6,638 nucleotides of DNA from assembly GCA_023419605.1 (NCBI GenBank), contig JAEZXR010000062.1, forward strand, positions 1 to 6,638, given 5' to 3'. The position numbers and the translations under genes are program-made. The DNA is from Bacillota bacterium (GTDB taxonomy: Bacteria; Bacillota; Clostridia; Acetivibrionales; JAEZXR01). Position 1 is the stretch's first letter. Every line of letters starts with the position of its first letter. Shown here in pieces: positions 6,495 through 6,638 of the stretch. The notes under the pieces were generated by a model. It saw only the letters and a program-made list of their open reading frames with translations. It was not told the DNA's origin and did not search any database.

Positions 6495-6623
6495 ATGTCC
6501 ATGGGAAAGGGGCACGGCAAACGCATGAAATTTATCTTTTCTCAGAAATCTCATAAGAGATTTTTTAAAATATGCCATTGCGGCATAGACGTATTCGACA
6601 GGAATTATAAAGTTTGTCCCTGA
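6495..6623 (+). CDS. Small Cys-containing protein, unrecognised
   Basis: This is a 42-codon ORF starting MSMGKGHGKRMKF and ending in KVCP before TGA. GGGAGG (6478-6483) lies 11 bases upstream of the ATG, and a shared upstream motif sits at the same distance as for the divergent transporter gene; both favour a real start. The product is short and basic, with a CHCG pair (C27, C29) and a third cysteine (C41) one residue before the end. That looks like a metal-binding ribbon cut short. In the duplicated copy, slipping to the -1 frame just before the TGA restores CPLKC and 13 further residues, so this frame may be a mutated form of a longer protein of about 58 residues. From codon 7 onward it lies inside the right repeat arm, and it contains an AT-rich stem-loop (6546-6563) followed by Ts. 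I do not recognise the family. Confidence 0.4.
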   Translation: MSMGKGHGKRMKFIFSQKSHKRFFKICHCGIDVFDRNYKVCP

Positions 6624-6638
6624 AATGCATTGATAGGC
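6513..6638 (-). repeat. Right arm of perfect 126-bp inverted repeat
   Basis: This arm is the exact reverse complement of 95-220. Its inner edge at 6513 falls within codon 7 of the small Cys-containing ORF. Its outer end coincides with the last base of the window, so the true repeat is probably longer. Because this copy keeps the Shine-Dalgarno site and start codon upstream, it looks like the parental copy, and the left arm like a partial duplicate. It carries the same two hairpins (6546-6563 and 6571-6587). Confidence 0.95.

Noticed and set aside
5789..6556. Plus-strand 255-codon frame opposite the transporter and running into the right repeat arm
   Set aside because: It overlaps the transporter's coding frame, has a composition unlike a real protein, and uses a different frame from the better supported small ORF at 6495.
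6546..6566. AT-rich stem-loop followed by six Ts in the right repeat arm, a possible terminator
   Set aside because: The stem is only 7 bp with two G-C pairs and falls inside the small ORF, so I do not call it a terminator.
1..6638. CRISPR array, tRNA, rRNA or riboswitch
   Set aside because: I saw no regularly spaced direct repeats, no tRNA-like cloverleaf and no conserved riboswitch core in the intergenic regions.

Overview
The window looks like chromosomal DNA of a Gram-positive Bacillota, most likely a clostridial anaerobe. The signs are strong purine-rich Shine-Dalgarno sites (AGGAG, GGAGG, GAGGTGA), a consensus sigma-A promoter at 240-267, moderate GC with AT-rich intergenic DNA, and a GC-rich hairpin-bearing intergenic repeat of a kind I associate with Clostridia. 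Species cannot be read from this sequence.

Layout from left to right. Positions 95-220 are one arm of a perfect 126-bp inverted repeat; the other arm is 6513-6638 and runs to the last base of the window. A sigma-A promoter then drives a 3-methyladenine DNA glycosylase gene (299-889). A convergent AraC-type regulator with an N-terminal cupin domain follows (923-1855, minus strand). Divergent from it is a plus-strand operon: a sugar phosphate isomerase/epimerase-like TIM-barrel protein (2010-2756), what appears to be the frameshifted and deleted remnant of a second isomerase of the same broad type (2788-2921), and two Gfo/Idh/MocA oxidoreductases (2931-4028 and 4054-5055). The operon closes with a clear intrinsic terminator (5069-5102). 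The next gap contains a hairpin-rich REP/MITE-like element. After it comes a minus-strand EamA/DMT-family transporter (5398-6321). A divergent 42-residue cysteine-containing ORF (6495-6623) lies mostly inside the right repeat arm.

How the genes may work together: the AraC regulator probably senses a sugar or derivative and controls the divergent operon. The isomerase/epimerase and two oxidoreductases fit a redox-based sugar route, in which a hydroxyl is oxidised to a keto-sugar, isomerised or eliminated, and reduced again. This resembles known 3-keto-glycoside and inositol pathways. No glycosidase, kinase or ABC transporter is present here, so the substrate is unknown. The DNA glycosylase and the DMT transporter look functionally unrelated to this operon.

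The points most worth a second look are the perfect inverted repeat bracketing about 6.3 kb, the small Cys-rich ORF it carries (with an apparent frameshift in its tail), the second-isomerase remnant inside the operon, and the atypical cofactor-site motifs of the second oxidoreductase.
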